Of a stretch of DNA of 30,278 bases, positions 15,184-23,411 are shown one piece after another. Below the pieces are notes generated by a model. The model saw only the letters and a program-made list of their open reading frames with translations. It did not search any database and was not told the origin of the DNA. A program made the position numbers and the translations under genes. The stretch comes from JBBQDK01 sp038319625 (lineage in GTDB: Bacteria; Pseudomonadota; Gammaproteobacteria; JBBQDK01): contig JBBQDK010000012.1 in NCBI GenBank assembly GCA_038319625.1, positions 1 through 30,278 on the forward strand. The letters are read 5' to 3'. Position 1 is the first letter of the stretch. Every line of letters starts with the position of its first letter.

Positions 15184-16818
15184 ATGAACACAGTGACCCC
15201 GAATCTGCGCATCGCGCTGGCCCAGATCAACCTGCTGGTCGGTGATATCGACGGCAATGCCGCGCAGGTACTCGAGTACACCACGCGGGCGCGTGATGCG
15301 CTGGGCGCACACTTGGTGGTATTTCCCGAGCTGACCCTCACCGGTTATCCGCCGGAAGATCTGCTGCTGCGGCCGGAGCTGCACATGCGCGTATTGCACG
15401 CACTCACCGACATCACCCGTCGCGTACACGGTATCGACGTGCTGCTGGGCTATCCGCGCCAAGCGTCGGGCGGTCTCTATAATGCCGCTTCCCTGCTGCG
15501 CGATGGCGCGATCGTCGCCACCTACCACAAGCAGCATCTACCCAATCACAGCGTCTTCGACGAGAAGCGTTACTTCGTACCCGGCAACACACCATGCGTG
15601 GTCGAGGTGCAGGGTCTGGCTGTGGGTATCACCATCTGCGAGGACGTCTGGCAGCCGGGCCCGGTGCGGCAGGCCGTGGATGCCGGGGCACGCCTGCTGA
15701 TCAATATCAATGCCTCGCCGTATCACGCCGGCAAGGGTCGCGAGCGCGAAGCCGTGGTGCGCCAGCGGATCGAGGAGAGCGGGGTGCCGCTGGTGTATCT
15801 CAATCTGGTCGGCGGCCAGGACGAGCTGGTATTCGATGGAGAATCTTTTGTCATGGATGCGCGCGGTCAGGTGACGCAGCGCATGCCGGTGTTTGTTTCC
15901 GACCTCTATGCCGTGGACATCGATCTGCACGCAGGACCCAAGCCAGTGCCGGCACAACTGGCCGCGCCGTTAAGCGAAGTGCAGAGCGTGTATGCAGCGC
16001 TGGTGCTGGGCGTGCGCGATTATATCGGCAAGAACGGCTTCGACGGCGCGGTGATTGGTCTGTCGGGCGGCATCGACTCGGCGTTGACGCTGGCCATCGC
16101 CGTCGATGCGCTCGGCGCGCAGCACGTCGAGGCGATTATGATGCCGTCGCGCTACACCGCCACCATGAGTCTCGAGGATGCCGCCGCCGAGGCCAAGGCG
16201 CTGGGCGTGGATTACCGGGTCATTCCGATCGAGCCGGTGTTTGAATCCTGCCTCGCTGCGCTTAAGGACGAATTCGCCGGGCGGCCGGCGGATACCACCG
16301 AAGAGAACATCCAGGCGCGTTGTCGTGGCGTGATTCTTATGGCGATCTCCAATAAAAAACGCCGCATGGTGCTCACCACCGGCAACAAGAGCGAGATGTC
16401 GGTCGGTTATGCCACGCTGTACGGCGATATGGCCGGCGGTTTTGCACCCATCAAGGATGTGCCCAAGCTGCTGGTGTATCGGCTGGCGGAATGGCGCAAT
16501 GGCCAAGGGCAGGTGATCCCACACCGCGTCCTGGAACGTCCGCCCTCGGCCGAATTGGCACCCGACCAGAAAGACGAGGACAGCCTGCCGCCTTATCCGG
16601 TGCTCGATCCGATCCTGGAGCAGTATGTGGAGCTGGACCGCAGTGTCGCGGAGATCGTCGCGCAAGGTTACGACGAGGCCACCGTGCGGCGCGTGGTCGC
16701 GCTGGTCGATCGCAACGAATACAAGCGTCGTCAGGCGCCACCCGGTGTGCGCATCACGCGCCGCGCCTTCGGACGCGACCGGCGTTATCCGATCACGGGC
16801 AAGGTTGGCGGTGATTGA
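15184..16818 (+). CDS. nadE: Glutamine-dependent NAD+ synthetase
   Basis: A 544-residue two-domain enzyme. The N-terminal nitrilase-fold glutaminase carries the Glu-Lys-Cys triad: Glu49 (VFPELTLTGYPPED), Lys116 (YHKQHLPN) and Cys152 (GITICEDVW). The C-terminal synthetase domain has the PP-loop SGGIDS (295-300) and LTTGNKSEMSVGYATLYGDM. It amidates deamido-NAD+ using glutamine-derived ammonia and ATP, the last step of NAD synthesis in the cytoplasm. It is followed by glnB in the same direction about 115 bases on, an arrangement common in gammaproteobacteria that links a glutamine-using enzyme with the nitrogen sensor. The ribosome-binding site is poor. Confidence 0.96.
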   Translation: MNTVTPNLRIALAQINLLVGDIDGNAAQVLEYTTRARDALGAHLVVFPELTLTGYPPEDLLLRPELHMRVLHALTDITRRVHGIDVLLGYPRQASGGLYNAASLLRDGAIVATYHKQHLPNHSVFDEKRYFVPGNTPCVVEVQGLAVGITICEDVWQPGPVRQAVDAGARLLININASPYHAGKGREREAVVRQRIEESGVPLVYLNLVGGQDELVFDGESFVMDARGQVTQRMPVFVSDLYAVDIDLHAGPKPVPAQLAAPLSEVQSVYAALVLGVRDYIGKNGFDGAVIGLSGGIDSALTLAIAVDALGAQHVEAIMMPSRYTATMSLEDAAAEAKALGVDYRVIPIEPVFESCLAALKDEFAGRPADTTEENIQARCRGVILMAISNKKRRMVLTTGNKSEMSVGYATLYGDMAGGFAPIKDVPKLLVYRLAEWRNGQGQVIPHRVLERPPSAELAPDQKDEDSLPPYPVLDPILEQYVELDRSVAEIVAQGYDEATVRRVVALVDRNEYKRRQAPPGVRITRRAFGRDRRYPITGKVGGD

Positions 16819-16933
16819 TTATGAGGGTGATTGCAGCAGGCGTTGAGATTTTAAGACTCAATTTCATCTTACCCCTTGCCCGCACCCACTCCCTGCTAGT
16901 AACGTATCCGCCACAGCCACTGGGACTACTACC

Positions 16934-17272
16934 ATGAAAAAAGTCGAAGCCATCATCAAGCCATTCAAACTGGACGACGTGCGCGAGGCACTCTCGGAAA
17001 TCGGGATCACCGGCATGACCGCGACCGAGGTCAAGGGCTTTGGTCGACAGAAGGGCCATACGGAATTGTACCGGGGCGCCGAGTACGTGGTGGACTTCCT
17101 GCCCAAGGTGAAGATCGAGCTGGTGATCGCGGCCGATCAGGTGGAGCGCTGCGTCGAAGCGATCACCAAGGCAGCACGCACCGGCAAGATCGGCGACGGC
17201 AAGATTTTTATAACCAGCGTGGAGAAGGTGATCCGTATCCGTACCGGCGAAGAGGATCACGCGGCGATATAA
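16934..17272 (+). CDS. glnB: Nitrogen regulatory protein P-II
   Basis: A 112-residue protein of standard length, starting MKKVEAIIKPFKLDDVREAL. The T-loop contains the uridylylation site Tyr51 (RGAEYVVDF). The B-loop region reads TGKIGDGKIF and the C-loop VIRIRTGEEDHAAI, both ATP- and 2-oxoglutarate-binding. It signals carbon and nitrogen status to GlnE/GlnD/NtrB-type targets. No amtB lies next to it, and the sequence is closer to GlnB than to GlnK, hence the symbol. It converges on the nitroreductase gene across a long inverted repeat. Confidence 0.95.
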   Translation: MKKVEAIIKPFKLDDVREALSEIGITGMTATEVKGFGRQKGHTELYRGAEYVVDFLPKVKIELVIAADQVERCVEAITKAARTGKIGDGKIFITSVEKVIRIRTGEEDHAAI

Positions 17273-17288
17273 TTAAGAGGAAAGAGGG

Positions 17289-17371
17289 AAGAGCAAAGAT
17301 AAAAGATAAAAGGGTAAAGGTAGACTCTGATGAAGTTCACCTTTCCTCTTTTATCTTTTATCTTTGCTCTT
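17289..17371. repeat. AAAGATAAAAG long inverted repeat (copy 1), convergent-gene hairpin
   Basis: Two perfect 24-base arms (17289-17312 and 17348-17371) built from GCAAAGATAAAAGATAAAAG-type sequence enclose a 35-base spacer that can pair further (AAAGGT with ACCTTT). It lies between convergent glnB and the nitroreductase gene, and the latter's stop codon is inside the right arm. It probably acts as a bidirectional terminator. Confidence 0.85.
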
Positions 17372-17891
17372 AACGATAAGTCACCACTTCATCGATACGG
17401 CGCCGCCCCGTCATCTCGGGCAGTTCCGCCGGATAACCCATACTGAGTAGTGCCACGGGTGTCAGGGTCTCGGGAATACCCAGGATCTGCTGCACCTGTT
17501 TCGCAGCGAAATTTCCCACCCAGGTTGAACCCATGCCGGCGGCGACGATGGCCAGCTGCGCATAGGCAGCGGCTATAGATGCATCCTGAATTGTATACAA
17601 GGTCTCGCCACGCGCGCCGAAGTGCTGCGCCGAGCGTGCGGCATCAGTGCAGAACACCAGGCAGACCGGGGCTTCGGAGATGAAGGCCTGGTTCTCGGCG
17701 ACGGCGCGCAAGGCATCGCGGTCGCTCTGCGCGGTAACAACGATGATGTGATAGGCCTGCAAATCGCCGGCAGAGGGTGCGGCGCAGGCCATTTCCAGAA
17801 TGGCGTGCAGCTTCTCGCGTTCTACCGGCATGTCAGTCTGGTATTTGCGCACCGAGTGGCGGTGGCGGACGGTTGCGAAGAAATCCCACAT
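17370..17891 (-). CDS. Nitroreductase family FMN-dependent oxidoreductase
   Basis: A 173-residue single-domain protein. The N-terminus has the FMN-phosphate-binding RHRHSVRKY, followed by EMACAAPSAGDLQAYHI. A central AAAYAQLAIVAAGMGSTWVG and the C-terminal LLSMGYPAELPEM complete the typical nitroreductase pattern. Members use NAD(P)H to reduce nitro-aromatics, quinones or flavins; the substrate cannot be predicted. It lies on the minus strand downstream of bamD with a 68-base gap and may be co-transcribed with it. Confidence 0.88.
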   Translation of the reverse strand: MWDFFATVRHRHSVRKYQTDMPVEREKLHAILEMACAAPSAGDLQAYHIIVVTAQSDRDALRAVAENQAFISEAPVCLVFCTDAARSAQHFGARGETLYTIQDASIAAAYAQLAIVAAGMGSTWVGNFAAKQVQQILGIPETLTPVALLSMGYPAELPEMTGRRRIDEVVTYR

Positions 17892-17959
17892 GTGTGTCCC
17901 CTGATCGCTGTTGGCTCAGATGCCGCCGGATGCGCATGCCGTGCGGCGCCCCCGGGTTT

Positions 17960-18733
17960 TCACTTGGGCTTGGTAGTCCATTTGTCGAGCGGATGGCCCG
18001 GGAAATTCAGCTTCAGCACCCGTTCCGTGTCTTCGGCCAGTTTGGGCTCGCCCAAGGCGCGGTACGCCGTTGCCGTGATCGCCAGGGCATCCGCGTTGGC
18101 CGGACTGTTGGGGTAATGCTCGATGATGTATTTGGCGCGGTTGATCGCCGCCACGTATCCGCCACGACGCATGTAATAGTCCGCCACAAACACCTCGTAG
18201 CGGGACAGGCTGTTGCGCAGATAGACCATGCGCTGGCGTGCATCGGGCGTGTACTTGCTGTTCGGGAAATTCTTCACCAGCGTATCGAAGTCGTCGAAGG
18301 ACTTGCGCGCATTGGACGGATCGCGCTGTGCCGGGTCCTGTGGCAGGACGCGGTCGACGAAGCTCGCGCCGCGGTTGAAGTTGACCAGCCCCTTCAGATA
18401 ATAGGCATAGTCGACGTTGGGGTGGCGTGGATGCAGTTTGATGAAGCGGTCCGCGGCGGCGATGGCGGAATCGGCCTCGTCGTATTTGTAGTAGGCATAG
18501 GCGACTTCCAGTTCCGCCTGCTGGGCGTAGGGGCCGAACGGATAGCGCGCTTCGAGGGTCTCGAAATTTTTGATCGCTGTTTCGTAATTACCGTCGTTGA
18601 GCGCGGTCTTGGCCTCGGAGTAGAACTTGCTCGCCGACCAGTCCTTGGTTTCGTCGACCTTGTCGGGGAGCAGGGAGCAAGCTGCGATGAACAACAGGAC
18701 AAGAGCGACGCTAAGCGATTTCAACAGGCGCAT
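17960..18733 (-). CDS. bamD: Outer-membrane protein assembly lipoprotein BamD
   Basis: A 257-residue lipoprotein. The signal peptide ends in a lipobox with Cys19 (FIAAC). Helical TPR-type repeats follow, including KFYSEAKTALNDGNYETAIK, ARYPFGPYAQQAELEVAYAY and FIKLHPRHPNVDYAYYLKGL, all hallmark BamD segments. BamD is an essential periplasmic partner of BamA in inserting beta-barrel proteins. The gene is divergent from rluD, the classic arrangement in gammaproteobacteria. Confidence 0.96.
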   Translation of the reverse strand: MRLLKSLSVALVLLFIAACSLLPDKVDETKDWSASKFYSEAKTALNDGNYETAIKNFETLEARYPFGPYAQQAELEVAYAYYKYDEADSAIAAADRFIKLHPRHPNVDYAYYLKGLVNFNRGASFVDRVLPQDPAQRDPSNARKSFDDFDTLVKNFPNSKYTPDARQRMVYLRNSLSRYEVFVADYYMRRGGYVAAINRAKYIIEHYPNSPANADALAITATAYRALGEPKLAEDTERVLKLNFPGHPLDKWTTKPK

Positions 18734-18782
18734 GATTGCGGGTTTTTCCGTGAGAGTGAGGCGCGCATTCGACGTGTGCGGC

Positions 18783-18810
18783 AGTATACCCTAAACTGGC
18801 AGGAGGTGAA
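18783..18810 (-). promoter_or_regulatory. Sigma-70-like promoter for bamD
   Basis: On the minus strand TTCACC (4 of 6) is separated by 16 bases from TATACT (5 of 6). Transcription would start near 18776, about 43 bases before the bamD ATG. Confidence 0.42.
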
Positions 18811-18862
18811 TCCGAGCCTGCCCGGACGCATCGCAATTCCTCCAGCATAGAAGCGCACAGCC

Positions 18863-19822
18863 ATGACATCCCCCTCGCTCACTGCCCATATCCCTGCCGA
18901 ACTGGCCGGGCTGCGTCTCGACCAGGCGCTCGCCGAATTGTTCCCCGGCTATTCCCGCAGCCGTTTGCAACAATGGATACGCGGTGGCCAGGTCTGGGTG
19001 GATGCGCTACAACCGCGCCCGCGTGACCGGGTGGTAGGCGGCGAACTGGTGCGCATCGATACCACACCGGATGTCGCCGACAGCGCGGCCGAGGCGCAGG
19101 ACATACCGTTGACCATCGTCTATGAAGACGAGGCGCTGCTGGTGGTCAACAAGCCCGCCGGAATGGTGGTACATCCGGCGGCGGGCAATCGCGACGGTAC
19201 CTTGCTCAATGCCTTGCTGCATTACGCACCGGAGCTGGCCCAGGTGCCGCGCGCGGGACTGGTGCATCGCATCGACAAGGACACCACCGGCCTGCTGGTG
19301 GTGGCGCGCAGCCTGATCGCACACAAATTGCTGGTCGAGCAATTACAGGCGCGGCTGTTCGAACGCGAGTATCAGGCCGTCGTGGCCGGCGTCATGACCG
19401 GCGGCAGCACCGTTGAAGGCGCCATGGCCAGGCACCCGCGCGACCGCGTGCGCATGGCAGTCAGCGCTACCGGCAAACCGGCCGTCACCCATTATCGTGT
19501 CCTGCAACGGTTCCGCGCCCACACCCATGTACAGGTCAAGCTGGAGACCGGACGCACGCATCAGATCCGCGTGCACATGGCGCACATTCATCACCCTGTG
19601 ATCGGCGATCCGGTGTACGGCGGTCGCGCGCGCATCCCCGCCGGCTGTAGTCCGGTGCTGGCCGAGGCCCTGCGGCATTTCAAGCGTCAGGCCCTGCATG
19701 CCGCGCGTCTCGGCCTGGAGCATCCGCTGAGCGGCGAGCACATGGCCTGGGAAGCGCCACTGCCGACGGATATGCAGACCTTGCTGGCGGTCTTGCACGA
19801 TGATCTTGAATACACAGTGTAG
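18863..19822 (+). CDS. rluD: 23S rRNA pseudouridine synthase RluD
   Basis: A 319-residue protein. An N-terminal S4 RNA-binding domain (LRLDQALAELFPGYSRSRLQ, about 17-36) is followed by the catalytic domain, with the active-site Asp138 in GLVHRIDKDTTGLLVVA. KLETGRTHQIRVHMAH and HPVIGDPVYGG are further RluA-family signatures. It forms pseudouridines in helix 69 of 23S rRNA (1911, 1915 and 1917 in E. coli). The divergent bamD and the following pgeF support the RluD assignment over RluA or RluC. Confidence 0.94.
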   Translation: MTSPSLTAHIPAELAGLRLDQALAELFPGYSRSRLQQWIRGGQVWVDALQPRPRDRVVGGELVRIDTTPDVADSAAEAQDIPLTIVYEDEALLVVNKPAGMVVHPAAGNRDGTLLNALLHYAPELAQVPRAGLVHRIDKDTTGLLVVARSLIAHKLLVEQLQARLFEREYQAVVAGVMTGGSTVEGAMARHPRDRVRMAVSATGKPAVTHYRVLQRFRAHTHVQVKLETGRTHQIRVHMAHIHHPVIGDPVYGGRARIPAGCSPVLAEALRHFKRQALHAARLGLEHPLSGEHMAWEAPLPTDMQTLLAVLHDDLEYTV

Positions 19823-19865
19823 GGTGTACTTGCACACGCGCAGTTTAAAAATCTGACCAGCTGTG

Positions 19866-20029
19866 ATTATTGAGTTTTGCACAATCGCATGACAGGTTTC
19901 ATCGATGGCGAAACTTTTCCACCCTCTCCCCCTGGCGGGATAGGGGGAGGTTCCCCTCGCCCCGCTTGCGGGGAGAGGGACAGGGAGAGGGGCATGTGAG
20001 TGTCAGCTGAATTGGTATTGGTCAATAAT
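19866..20029 (-). mobile_element. Family A MITE-like element (A2)
   Basis: A 164-base element bounded by ATTATTGA and its complement TCAATAAT. Read on the minus strand it matches A4: CAATTCAGCTGACACTCACA, the CCCCGCAAGCGGGGCGAGGGGA hairpin, a second CCCTATCCCGCC hairpin, then GCCATCGATGAAACCTGTCA. It encodes no protein and lies between rluD and pgeF. The rest of that 317-base gap shows nothing recognisable apart from a T-run before pgeF. Confidence 0.78.
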
Positions 20030-20139
20030 TGTCATTCGTTACGCTCACGTATGCGGGCATCCAGGTTTTCGTAACTTCTTGGGTGTCCGCGTTCATGGTT
20101 CTGATAATGATCGCCTCTTTTTTTTGGTAACGAAGACAC

Positions 20140-20889
20140 GTGAAACTGGACCAGACGCACTTTCTCTATCCCGATTGGCCCGCCGCCGCCCATGTGCATG
20201 CGGTATGCACCACGCGGACGGGTGGTATCAGTCTGGCTCCGTACGACAGTCTGAATCTCGGCGATCATGTCGGCGACGCTGCGAGTGCTGTGGCCGGGAA
20301 CCGGGCACGTTTGCGCAGCGCGTTGGATCTGCCGGCCGAGCCCCGCTGGTTGCGGCAGGTGCATGGCACGGAGGTCGTGGACAGCGCGCGGCAGTCAGAG
20401 TCAGATACCTGCCAGGCGGATGCCACGTATACCGACCGGCCCGGTGTGGTGTGCGCGGTATTGAGTGCCGATTGCCTGCCGCTGTTGCTGTGCGACCGCG
20501 CCGGCACGCGCATAGCGGCGGTGCATGCCGGTTGGCGCGGCTTGGCCAAGGGTGTGATCGAGCGGACGGTGGATCGGTTCGCCGCCGCCGATAACGAACT
20601 CATGGCTTGGCTGGGGCCGGCGATCGGCGCGCAGGCCTTCGAGGTGGGCGACGAGGTACGCGCGGAATTTGTCGCGCACGATACTGCGGCGCTGGCCGCA
20701 TTCCAGCCCGCGCGTGCGGGTCATTGGTACGCGGATATCTATCTGCTGGCTCGGCAGCGGCTGACTGGTTGCGCGGTGAGCGCCGTTTACGGAGGCAACC
20801 ACTGCACCTACACCGATGCGGCGCGCTTCTATTCCTATCGCCGCGATGGCCGCACCGGGCGCATGGCGAGTCTGATATGGCTGGGATGA
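20140..20889 (+). CDS. pgeF: Purine nucleoside phosphorylase / peptidoglycan editing factor PgeF (YfiH, laccase-domain family)
   Basis: A 249-residue multicopper-polyphenol-oxidase-fold protein. The metal and active-site residues are visible: His75 (LRQVHGTEV), Cys112 (LSADCLPLLL) and His129 (AAVHAGWRGLAKGVI). GPAIGAQAFEVGDEV and the C-terminal YGGNHCTYTDAARFYSYRRDG follow. The family acts on purine nucleosides, and in E. coli it prevents misincorporation of L-Ser into peptidoglycan. The start is a GTG, nine bases after an in-frame TAA, so no earlier start is possible. The rluD-pgeF-clpB neighbourhood is widely conserved, here with insertions. Confidence 0.92.
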   Translation: MKLDQTHFLYPDWPAAAHVHAVCTTRTGGISLAPYDSLNLGDHVGDAASAVAGNRARLRSALDLPAEPRWLRQVHGTEVVDSARQSESDTCQADATYTDRPGVVCAVLSADCLPLLLCDRAGTRIAAVHAGWRGLAKGVIERTVDRFAAADNELMAWLGPAIGAQAFEVGDEVRAEFVAHDTAALAAFQPARAGHWYADIYLLARQRLTGCAVSAVYGGNHCTYTDAARFYSYRRDGRTGRMASLIWLG

Positions 20890-20932
20890 CTGCAGGCGCA
20901 GGAGTACCGGATCTATAAACACTCTCTGCATC

Positions 20933-21102
20933 TATTGAGTATTACATGATTGCATTACATGGTTTCATCGATGCCAAAACTTCCACCTCCTCTCCCCGAC
21001 CCTGCCCTGGCGGGAGAGGGAGGGTTCCCCTCGCCCCGCTTGCGGGGAGAGGGACAGGGAGAGGGGAGTATGAGTGTCAGCTGAATTAGTAATGCTCAAT
21101 AA
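20933..21102 (-). mobile_element. Family A MITE-like element (A3)
   Basis: About 170 bases. The left end reads TATTGAGTATTAC and the right end GTAATGCTCAATA, complementary at all but one base. Internally it has GGTTTCATCGATGCCAAAAC, the two CCCTCTCCC-type hairpins and GAGTGTCAGCTGAATTAGTA. It lies between pgeF and the ZIP gene, less than 1 kb from copy A2 and in the same orientation. Confidence 0.8.
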
Positions 21103-21167
21103 TTCCTCTCCCTGTGAGATAGGGACTGAGGCAACTATTTCTTAAGAAAGCCCTGATTTATTACTTG

Positions 21168-21245
21168 AACCGCCAAGGACGCCAAGAAAATCTGTTTTGA
21201 TATTCAAGAGGAAATTTCTTGGCGCTCTTGGCGTCCTTGGCGGTT
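21168..21245. repeat. CGCCAAGGACGCCAAGA inverted repeat (copy 2)
   Basis: Perfect 20-base arms: AACCGCCAAGGACGCCAAGA at 21168-21187 and its complement at 21226-21245. An extra partial unit (TCTTGGCG) precedes the right arm. It lies about 70 bases before the ZIP start. Apart from this and A3, the 20890-21314 gap holds nothing recognisable. Confidence 0.8.
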
Positions 21246-21314
21246 GATGGGTTTTTCAATCCTTCCTTAAGGTATGATGCCTGTCCATATCACTACAACG
21301 ATACCGCTCACATC

Positions 21315-22109
21315 ATGAGTCTGCTTACCTGGATCATTCTGTTCTGTCTGCTCGGCGGCGTGCTTAGCGTGCTGGCGGCGGCAACCTTTCTGCTACTGAG
21401 CGAAACCGTGCGCGCCCGCTTGCTGCCGCACTTCGTCAGCTTCGCCATCGGTGCCATGCTGGGTGCGGCGCTGCTGGGTTTGCTGCCGCATGCCCTGGAA
21501 GGTGCGGGACCGGAAGGCGCGCATCGGGTCAGCCTGACCTTGCTGCTGGGACTGCTGAGTTTTTTCCTGCTGGAAAAGATGGTGCTGTGGCGGCATTGCC
21601 ATACCGAACATTGCGAGGCGCATGATCCTGACTCGCACGGGCACAGTCATCATCGCGCTCCTGCCGGCACCTTGATTATCATCGGTGATGCCATTCACAA
21701 CTGTGTCGACGGTGTGCTGATCGCGGCAGCATTTCTTACCGACGTGCATCTGGGCGTGGTCACCGCAGTCGCGGTCACGGCGCACGAGATTCCGCAGGAG
21801 GTTGGCGACTTCGCCATCCTGCTGCACAGCGGTTTTTCGCGTGGCCGGGCGTTGTTCTTCAACATGCTCTCGACGCTGACTACGGTCGTCGGCGGAGTGC
21901 TGGCCTATTACAGCCTGAGCGGCATGCAGCAGGCGCTGCCCTATATTCTCGCCGTGGCGGCCTCGAGTTTCCTCTATATCGCGGTGGCGGATCTGATTCC
22001 GGGCCTGCACAAACGGCCCGAGATCGCCGATACCGGCAAGCAGGTGGTGCTGATCAGCCTGGGTGTGGCACTGATCTACGTAACGCATATTATTCTGGGT
22101 AATGTGTGA
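21315..22109 (+). CDS. ZIP-family divalent metal transporter
   Basis: A 264-residue integral membrane protein with about eight helices. The metal-binding helices are clear: IHNCVDGVLIAAAF (His and Asp in 128-133) and AHEIPQEVGDFAILL (157-171). A His- and Cys-rich cytoplasmic-type loop (HCHTEHCEAHDPDSHGHSHH, 94-113) lies between helices 3 and 4, as usual for ZIPs. It probably imports zinc or iron(II) across the inner membrane. A frame extension to 21219 would translate through the inverted repeat, so the ATG at 21315, which begins the first membrane helix, was chosen. Confidence 0.9.
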   Translation: MSLLTWIILFCLLGGVLSVLAAATFLLLSETVRARLLPHFVSFAIGAMLGAALLGLLPHALEGAGPEGAHRVSLTLLLGLLSFFLLEKMVLWRHCHTEHCEAHDPDSHGHSHHRAPAGTLIIIGDAIHNCVDGVLIAAAFLTDVHLGVVTAVAVTAHEIPQEVGDFAILLHSGFSRGRALFFNMLSTLTTVVGGVLAYYSLSGMQQALPYILAVAASSFLYIAVADLIPGLHKRPEIADTGKQVVLISLGVALIYVTHIILGNV

Positions 22110-22130
22110 AGTAAGAGAAAAGATGCAAGG

Positions 22131-22180
22131 GGAAAGATAAAAGGGAAAAGATGCACCATGACCACCCCTTTTATCTTTCC
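22131..22180. repeat. AAAGATAAAAG long inverted repeat (copy 2)
   Basis: Perfect 15-base arms GGAAAGATAAAAGGG (22131-22145) and its complement (22166-22180). Looser pairing extends on both sides across 22110-22211 (GAGAAAAGATG with TATTTTATCTTTCCTC). It fills the gap between the ZIP gene and gcvR. Confidence 0.75.
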
Positions 22181-22221
22181 ACTTTTCCCTTTTATATTTT
22201 ATCTTTCCTCTGGAGGCTCGC

Positions 22222-22743
22222 ATGAGTCACTGGTACATGCTCACCCTGGTCGGGCAGGACCGTCCCGGTATCGTGGCGCGGCTTACGCATGCGCTGTTCG
22301 AGGGCGGTTGCAATCTCGGCGAGGCCTCGATGATGCGCCTCGGGGGCAATTTCACCATCATGCTGATGGTGCAGTACGACGGCACGGTCAAGTCGCTCAC
22401 GGAACAGGTTGAGCCGGTGGCGGAATCGCTTGGCCTGCATTTGCATGTGGACCGCATCGAAGGCTATCTGCACAAACACATCGAACCCGACGTGCGCATC
22501 ACCGTGCATGGCGCCGACCGTGCCGGCATTGTGTCTCAGGTTACGGGCGCGTTGGCAGAGGCGGGATTGAATATTCTGGACCTGGAATCCGATGTCGCCG
22601 GCAGTGTCGACAAGCCCATCTATGTCATGCACATTGAAGGGGTGGCGCGCGAAGGTATCGAGGCGCTGCAGTCAGCCTTGGCGGTGGTGGCGGATCAGGG
22701 CATCGAAGCGCACATCCAGTCGATAGACACGATGATAGGATAG
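22222..22743 (+). CDS. gcvR: Glycine cleavage system regulator GcvR-like, tandem ACT domains
   Basis: A 173-residue protein made of two ACT domains: WYMLTLVGQDRPGIVARLTH (about 3-22 onward) and DVRITVHGADRAGIVSQVTG (about 92-111 onward). This is the GcvR architecture. In E. coli GcvR binds GcvA and blocks activation of the gcv operon when glycine is low. No gcvA or gcv genes are in the window, so the regulatory target is inferred from the family only. It has a good GGAGG ribosome-binding site and is followed by def after 47 bases, probably in one operon. Confidence 0.82.
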   Translation: MSHWYMLTLVGQDRPGIVARLTHALFEGGCNLGEASMMRLGGNFTIMLMVQYDGTVKSLTEQVEPVAESLGLHLHVDRIEGYLHKHIEPDVRITVHGADRAGIVSQVTGALAEAGLNILDLESDVAGSVDKPIYVMHIEGVAREGIEALQSALAVVADQGIEAHIQSIDTMIG

Positions 22744-22790
22744 ACGACAAAGGACCCTCTTCCCGGCCCGCTGGTGGGAGAGAGAAAATC

Positions 22791-23306
22791 ATGGCTATCC
22801 TGGAAATACTCACCTATCCCGACCCACGCCTGAAGCAGGTCTCGATGCCGGTCGCCGCCTTCGACGAGGGGCTGCGCCGGTTTGTCGTCGCTCTGGAGGA
22901 AACCATGCGCGCCGGACCGGGCGGCGTGGGAATCGCCGCACCGCAGGTGAGTCGCTGCGAGCGCATCGTGATCGTCGATGTATCCTGCAAACCCAAGATC
23001 AAGCAGCACGGCCGACTGATCCTGATCAATCCCGAGATCACCGCCTGGGACGGTTACGCGGTCGGCCGTGAAGGCTGCATGTCCGTGCCCGATTACACCG
23101 GTAACGTGATTCGCGCCGAGCGCATCGCGCTCACGGCCTGCGATGCCGAGGGTGTCGAGTGCAGCTACGAGATGGAGGGCTACGAAGCGCGCGCCGTGCA
23201 GCACGAAATCGACCACCTCGACGGACTGCTGTTCCTGGATCGCCTGGTAAGCCGCCGCAACGACCTGTTTCGCCGCAAGACCTATTTGCCGCCCGGCAAG
23301 CCTTGA
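22791..23306 (+). CDS. def: Peptide deformylase
   Basis: A 171-residue enzyme with all three family motifs: GVGIAAPQV (46-53), EGCMSVPDY with the metal ligand Cys97, and QHEIDHLDG with His138, the catalytic Glu139 and His142. It removes the formyl group from nascent peptides in the cytoplasm, using Fe(II) or a similar metal. GGGAGAGAG before the ATG is a good Shine-Dalgarno. The gene is next to gcvR rather than fmt, so the genome may hold a second def beside fmt. That is inference. Confidence 0.94.
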   Translation: MAILEILTYPDPRLKQVSMPVAAFDEGLRRFVVALEETMRAGPGGVGIAAPQVSRCERIVIVDVSCKPKIKQHGRLILINPEITAWDGYAVGREGCMSVPDYTGNVIRAERIALTACDAEGVECSYEMEGYEARAVQHEIDHLDGLLFLDRLVSRRNDLFRRKTYLPPGKP

Positions 23307-23411
23307 AATACACCCGTATCCGCCCCACTAATGAACTATCGTAATTCATGTAACCCGGATTTCGCTCGACCCGGACGACGCTGACAATTAAGGATGCTGA
23401 TTAATTGTATT

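Noticed and set aside
21219..21314. Longer ZIP start at 21219
   Set aside because: The added 32 residues would be translated from the right arm of an inverted repeat; the ATG at 21315 begins the first membrane helix.
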